Below, piece after piece: positions 5,361 through 6,611 of a stretch of DNA of 6,611 bases (its first letter is position 1; the number at the start of each line of letters is the position of its first letter). Source of the DNA: Christensenellaceae bacterium (GTDB lineage: Bacteria; Bacillota; Clostridia; Christensenellales; Aristaeellaceae); the NCBI GenBank assembly GCA_017881705.1, contig JADGQP010000181.1, positions 1 to 6,611 on the forward strand. The letters run 5' to 3'. Both the position numbers and the translations under genes were made by a program. The notes beneath the pieces are model-generated. The model saw nothing but the letters and a program-made list of their open reading frames with translations, was not told where the DNA came from and did not search any database.

Positions 5361-6380
5361 ATGCCGCCGCTGGTTAGCATTTGCTGCGTTACCTATAACC
5401 ACGCCGCCACCGTCGAGCAGGCGCTGGAGAGTTTTCTTGCGCAGCGCGGGGATATGGATGTGGAAATCCTCATCCACGACGACGCCTCCACCGACGCTAC
5501 GCCGGAGATTCTGCGCCGTTACGCGCAACTGTACCCGGATGTGGTGAAGCCCCTGTTTGAAACGCAAAACCAATACCGCAAGGGTACGGCCATGGACGCG
5601 ACCTTCAACTTTCCACGCGCGGCGGGAAAGTATATCGCCCTTTGCGAGGGGGACGATTATTGGACGGACCCCCACAAGCTGAAAAAACAGATCGATTGCC
5701 TTGGCGAACACCCCGGGTGTACGTTTTGCTTCACCAACGGCTTCGTGTTGGACGCAAGCAGCGAGGCGCCGCAACGGCCGTTCATCCCCTATTATCCCGA
5801 GGACGCGGCGCATTTTACCCCCGAAACGCGGGAATACGACCTAAGCGAGATCACGCGGCTTTCCTTTATCCCCACGGCGTCCTTTTTGTTTCCGCGCGAG
5901 GCGCTTGAGGCGGTTCCTCCCGAGCTGCTCCTTTCGCCCTGCCCCAACGGCGACCTGCGGCTGAAACTGCTTTTAACCGCCGCGGGCAAGGCCGTGTACC
6001 TGCACGCCTTCACCTGCGTGTACCGCCTCAGCTCCCAAAGCTCCGCTATGGCGAAGTGGGGCGCCGAAAGCGCGGAGCAGACCCGCCTGCGTTGCGAACA
6101 GACGCTTACAATGCTTCGCGGGGTGGATGCTTTCAGTTCCGGCAGGCACCGAGAGGCGCTTTCCCGCCTGATGGACGGGCAATACCGCGTGCTGCTGGAA
6201 GCCGCGCCTTCGTTCAGCCTGCTGAAAGATCCGGAGGCGAAGCGCGTTTACCGGGGGTTGCCGATTACGCGGCGGCTCAAATGCCGCGTAAAAATGGTAA
6301 TTCCGCCGCGGGTATTCCGGTTTTTCCGGCGGGCGCTGCAAAGCGGCCGACCGAAACACGGAAGCGCCCGTTCGGCCTGA
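5361..6380 (+). CDS. Family 2 glycosyltransferase (GT-A fold)
   Basis: This is a 339-residue sugar transferase that would use a nucleotide-activated sugar to extend a surface polysaccharide or glycolipid at the cytoplasmic face of the membrane. The GT-A domain opens with VSICCVTYNHA (5-15), continues with the nucleotide-binding acidic pair DDASTDAT (40-47) and the metal-binding segment CEGDDYWTDPHKL (95-107), which contains the DxD-type Asp-Asp at 98-99. A third acidic site, NGDLRLKLL (196-204), and the VYLHAFTCVYRL strand (212-223) are usual for this subgroup. No membrane helix is obvious, but the C-terminal 35 or so residues are strongly basic with hydrophobic patches (KMVIPPRVFRFFRRAL, 311-326), which could bind the membrane. 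The ATG at 5361 follows AAGGGAGG (5347-5354) by 6 bp. The aminotransferase start is only 15 bp after its stop, so the two are almost certainly in one operon. Donor and acceptor sugars are not predictable. Confidence 0.93.
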   Translation: MPPLVSICCVTYNHAATVEQALESFLAQRGDMDVEILIHDDASTDATPEILRRYAQLYPDVVKPLFETQNQYRKGTAMDATFNFPRAAGKYIALCEGDDYWTDPHKLKKQIDCLGEHPGCTFCFTNGFVLDASSEAPQRPFIPYYPEDAAHFTPETREYDLSEITRLSFIPTASFLFPREALEAVPPELLLSPCPNGDLRLKLLLTAAGKAVYLHAFTCVYRLSSQSSAMAKWGAESAEQTRLRCEQTLTMLRGVDAFSSGRHREALSRLMDGQYRVLLEAAPSFSLLKDPEAKRVYRGLPITRRLKCRVKMVIPPRVFRFFRRALQSGRPKHGSARSA

Positions 6381-6395
6381 AAAGAGAGGGAAGCC

Positions 6396-6611
6396 ATGCG
6401 TATTAATGTAGCGCGCAGCTCCATGCCGCCGTTTGAGGAGTACTGCGCCGAAATCCGCGGCCTGTGGGACAGCCGGTGGCTCACCAACAACGGCGAAAAG
6501 GCGCTTGCGCTGGAAGCCGCGCTGAAAGCGTACCTGCAAACCCCCAACGTCGTTTTATTTTCCAACGGACACCTGGCATTGGAAGCGGCCATCCGCGCCA
6601 TGGGGCTTTCC
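6396..6611 (+). CDS. DegT/DnrJ/EryC1/StrS family sugar aminotransferase, 3'-truncated by the window
   Basis: Only the first 72 codons are present and the frame is open to the end of the window. The visible part matches the N-terminus of PLP-dependent sugar aminotransferases: INVARSSMPPFEEYCAEI (3-20), LWDSRWLTNNGEKALALE (23-40) and VVLFSNGHLALEAAIRAMG (52-70), where the SNGHLALE segment leads into the cofactor-phosphate site. Family members such as VioA and FdtB transfer an amino group from glutamate to a keto group of a dTDP- or UDP-linked deoxy sugar, making amino sugars for O-antigen, S-layer or capsular glycans. The catalytic Lys would lie beyond the window. The ATG at 6396 is preceded by AGAGGG (6385-6390) with 5-bp spacing, and the gene lies 15 bp after the glycosyltransferase. 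The exact sugar cannot be assigned from this fragment. Confidence 0.9.
   Translation, partial: MRINVARSSMPPFEEYCAEIRGLWDSRWLTNNGEKALALEAALKAYLQTPNVVLFSNGHLALEAAIRAMGLS

Overview
The window reads as an ordinary chromosomal stretch of an anaerobic, moderately GC-rich Firmicute, most likely in the Clostridia. This rests on strong AGGAGG-type ribosome binding sites, TTGACA/TATAAT-type promoters, a free-standing clostridial-type rubredoxin, an azlCD pair, a tRNA with encoded CCA, and a PgcA-type phosphohexomutase. The assignment is an inference; no rRNA or species-specific marker is present.

Layout, left to right. At 1-1443 (+) lies the C-terminal part of a phosphoglucomutase/phosphomannomutase whose start is outside the window. 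It converges with a DUF1003 membrane protein at 1522-2100 (-), and a perfect 19-bp hairpin (1460-1500) sits between them. The DUF1003 gene is divergent from a 52-residue rubredoxin gene (2332-2490, +); the 231-bp intergenic region carries a near-consensus promoter for rubredoxin and a candidate promoter for DUF1003. A clear intrinsic terminator follows rubredoxin. Next is a two-gene unit, azlC-azlD (2666-3707, +), with its own promoter and an 8-bp coding overlap, encoding a branched-chain amino acid exporter. A small VOC/glyoxalase-fold gene (3773-4129, -) converges on azlD.

The right third opens with a tRNA-Leu(UAA) gene (4245-4326, +), which has its own promoter and terminator. Then, all on the + strand, come a ten-helix EamA/DMT transporter (4424-5293), a family 2 glycosyltransferase (5361-6380) and the first 72 codons of a DegT/DnrJ/EryC1/StrS sugar aminotransferase (6396 to the window end). 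The last two genes are 15 bp apart and look like the start of a surface-glycan operon. The aminotransferase would make an amino-deoxy sugar, the glycosyltransferase would transfer a sugar, and the EamA protein might move a metabolite or lipid-linked sugar. The phosphohexomutase at the left end supplies hexose-1-phosphates to the same kind of pathway but is not in the same transcription unit.

I see no CRISPR array, insertion sequence, integrase, toxin-antitoxin pair or other clearly novel system. The points worth a second look are modest: the perfect palindrome, the in-frame 21-bp repeats coding for a coiled coil, a possible operator between the divergent promoters, the very similar halves of the EamA protein, the VOC protein without the usual metal ligands, and the glycan locus that runs off the right edge.
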